7,154 nucleotides of DNA from the NCBI GenBank assembly GCA_017424665.1, contig JAFOYK010000026.1, forward strand, positions 1 through 7,154. Reading direction: 5' to 3'. This document shows, piece by piece, positions 5,445 to 7,154 of this stretch (within the stretch, counting starts at the first letter, position 1; each line of letters begins with the position of its first letter). Position numbers and translations under genes: made by a program. The DNA comes from Oscillospiraceae bacterium. GTDB lineage: Bacteria; Bacillota; Clostridia; Oscillospirales; Ruminococcaceae. The notes below the pieces were generated by a model. It saw nothing but the letters and a program-made list of their open reading frames with translations. It ran no database searches and was not told the DNA's origin.

Positions 5445-7154
5445 ACTTTCTTGTTTTGATGTTTTCAATGGGGAGATACTTCTGGATGCTCTTCATAGGA
5501 AGAACGTAAAGCGCGGTTATTATTGCGCCAAGCACAACACACGCAAGAATATGAAACATCCAGGGATATCCCCAAAGAAGGTTTCCGAGAACAACGTCGG
5601 TAAAAGCTGAATAAAGCGCAACGGTGAGCCAGAGCATTACGTTTGCGAGAATGATAGTTGCTCCGGAAACAGCAAGCCCGATATAAAGCTGACGTTTTAT
5701 AAACTGTTTGTTGCTTACGCCAAGGGACTGAAGAATTCCGATTTTATTGCGTTCCTGTTCAATGTCGGAAGTGATAGTGTTTGCGAAAATCAGAAGAGCA
5801 AGAAGAACAGCGGTCAATCCAAGAAGACAAACAAGAAGAATGTTGTTTATTGCATCCTGTAAAAGTTTCTGGTTGCTTTCGTGATAGAATTCTATATCCA
5901 TATATTCGCTTCTTGCGTAAACAAGAAGCTTTGTATCAACGTCATATTTGGAAAGTCCTTCTTTGGCGTTGATGTAAAAATCGGTTGTGCCGTAACCGCT
6001 GGACATATACATTATTTTAAAGGAACGGATTTCGTTATGAGAACGGGTCCTGATGGAGTTTGGAAGAATATGTCCGGCAAATTTGGAAGAACAGACTATC
6101 TGATATCCTTCGTCGGAACCGCTTATTGGCCAGATTCCTTCATCCGGGAAATAATAGATTATTGCACCGATTCTTGCGGTATCGGTGATGATTTTATAAT
6201 CGTATTTGATGCCGCCGACATAGCGGGTCTGGGCGCCAACGGTAATCTTACTGCCTACGGAAAGGCTTCCATCCTTATCATAAATATGACGGTATTCTTC
6301 ATAGAAAGTTGTATCGATTCCGGAGGAAGAAACGCGTTCCCAGCCAAAACCTTCGGCAGTTTCTTTTCCTTTTCCGTTGTCTTTATAAAGCGGAATGAAA
6401 ACGAGAACTTCTTCGCCGGCTTCAAAAGCTTCTTTATCAAGAGTTCCAACCGTTGCGGCACTGTTGAATTTTTCAAAGAGTTCGCTTTCGGAAGAAACAG
6501 CATAAAGCTCAACGGGGTAGCCTTCAAAATCCGGTGCGCCGAAACTGTCGGTTATAATTTTCAAATCCTCGCCGTAAGCTCTTTCGAGAAGAACGCTGCT
6601 TACGGAATTTTTGCTGAGAACCGCATCGGGCATAGTCCTTTGGACTTCAATGCTTTCGCAAACACCGAGAGATTCAAGCTGCTCAAGATATTCCGGAAGC
6701 TGTCTGTCGGAAGCTGAAAAAGGAAGCTGAAGGAAATAATCAGGCCTGTTATCGCGTTCAACGGTTTCGCGGTATGGGGTCATGAAACGAAAACCGATGA
6801 AAATGCAAAGGGTCGTTATAAGCATCATAAAAAGACAAAGCGCTGCGTTTCCTAAAGTGCGGTTGCGGTTTGCAAAAAGACCGCGAAGAGTAACGTTGAA
6901 GAAGTTTTGCTGAACTTCTTTTTTAGGAGGTGCAAGGGGCTTTTTGCGGGAAGTTCTTCCGGTAAGAGGAACGCCTATTGCCATGATGCTGGGGATCATC
7001 ATTCCGATGAAAAGGGCGAGAGTTCCGGCAAATAGAGCAAGGAAAAGAATGAGAGGGTCAACGGTATAAATAATATCGCGGGACTGTGCTTTTTCAAGGA
7101 AGAAAGAAGTGATATATGCTCCGCCAAGGCCTAAAACAGTACCGACGGGAAGTG
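5443..7154 (-). CDS. FtsX/MacB-like ABC transporter permease (5' end missing)
   Basis: This is the membrane partner of the downstream ATPase. The frame is open from the right edge (first full codon at 7152) to the TGA at 5445-5443, giving 569 residues; a methionine at 7002 is internal, since hydrophobic permease sequence continues upstream. Predicted membrane segments by hydrophobicity: the end of one helix at the extreme edge, then about 33-57, 101-123, 435-460, 487-513 and 529-553. A large soluble, probably extracytoplasmic region spans about 125-435. The last three helices, with the ERNKIGILQSLGVSNKQ stretch between the first two, form a typical FtsX domain; this loop is where the ATPase is expected to couple. 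The helix at 33-57 resembles the last helix, suggesting two FtsX-type halves and a full length well above 569, possibly about 850 residues (inference). Cargo is unknown; peptide or lipoprotein export, or antimicrobial resistance, are possible. Confidence 0.9.
   Translation of the reverse strand, partial: LPVGTVLGLGGAYITSFFLEKAQSRDIIYTVDPLILFLALFAGTLALFIGMMIPSIMAIGVPLTGRTSRKKPLAPPKKEVQQNFFNVTLRGLFANRNRTLGNAALCLFMMLITTLCIFIGFRFMTPYRETVERDNRPDYFLQLPFSASDRQLPEYLEQLESLGVCESIEVQRTMPDAVLSKNSVSSVLLERAYGEDLKIITDSFGAPDFEGYPVELYAVSSESELFEKFNSAATVGTLDKEAFEAGEEVLVFIPLYKDNGKGKETAEGFGWERVSSSGIDTTFYEEYRHIYDKDGSLSVGSKITVGAQTRYVGGIKYDYKIITDTARIGAIIYYFPDEGIWPISGSDEGYQIVCSSKFAGHILPNSIRTRSHNEIRSFKIMYMSSGYGTTDFYINAKEGLSKYDVDTKLLVYARSEYMDIEFYHESNQKLLQDAINNILLVCLLGLTAVLLALLIFANTITSDIEQERNKIGILQSLGVSNKQFIKRQLYIGLAVSGATIILANVMLWLTVALYSAFTDVVLGNLLWGYPWMFHILACVVLGAIITALYVLPMKSIQKYLPIENIKTRK

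Noticed and set aside
5429..5446. GTG at 5446 as the ATPase start
   Set aside because: The in-frame ATG at 5431 has a well-spaced GAGG and matches the usual family N-terminus; the GTG has poorer support.
5881..6717. 278-codon plus-strand open frame opposite the permease
   Set aside because: It is codon-aligned with the permease, has no ribosome binding site that stands out, and its composition is explained as a reverse reading of the permease.

Overview
The window is a conserved housekeeping block followed by a convergent ABC transporter operon. It most resembles a Bacillota genome, probably a Clostridia lineage. The evidence is the order clpX - lon - engB (the Bacillus neighbourhood is clpX-lonB-lonA-ysxC; clostridia commonly lack lonB there), strong GGAGG-type ribosome binding sites, compact intergenic gaps, and a MacB/BceB-style ABC pair. 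The genus cannot be named from this sequence. Codon use is distinctive: leucine is overwhelmingly CTT, and TTA, TTG and CTG are rare.

Plus strand, 1-4139: the 3' part of clpX (AAA+ unfoldase of the ClpXP protease), a 70-nt gap holding a GC-rich stem-loop, the complete ATP-dependent protease lon, then engB (ribosome-assembly GTPase) 12 nt after lon. A clear intrinsic terminator (4142-4174) closes this block. The genes share a theme of protein quality control and ribosome biogenesis, and lon and engB at least are spaced as one operon.

Plus strand, 4195-4713: a Nudix hydrolase gene begins only 20 nt after that terminator, with a strong RBS but no room for an ordinary promoter. It ends at a second, symmetric terminator (4715-4747).

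Minus strand, 4751-7154: an ABC transporter operon converges on that second terminator. The ATP-binding protein is complete. The permease lies upstream in transcription (higher coordinates), carries a large extracytoplasmic domain, and is cut by the right edge of the window, so its N-terminus and any promoter lie outside. The last genes facing each other (Nudix and ATPase) share one bidirectional terminator.

No mobile element, CRISPR array, RNA gene or phage signature was seen, and no gene-free stretch exceeds 70 nt. I found no convincing novel system. The points worth a second look are the codon bias and the long antisense open frames it creates, the clpX-lon stem-loop, the acidic EngB tail, the Lon C-terminal extension, the Nudix gene behind a terminator, and the two-half permease with its large outer domain.
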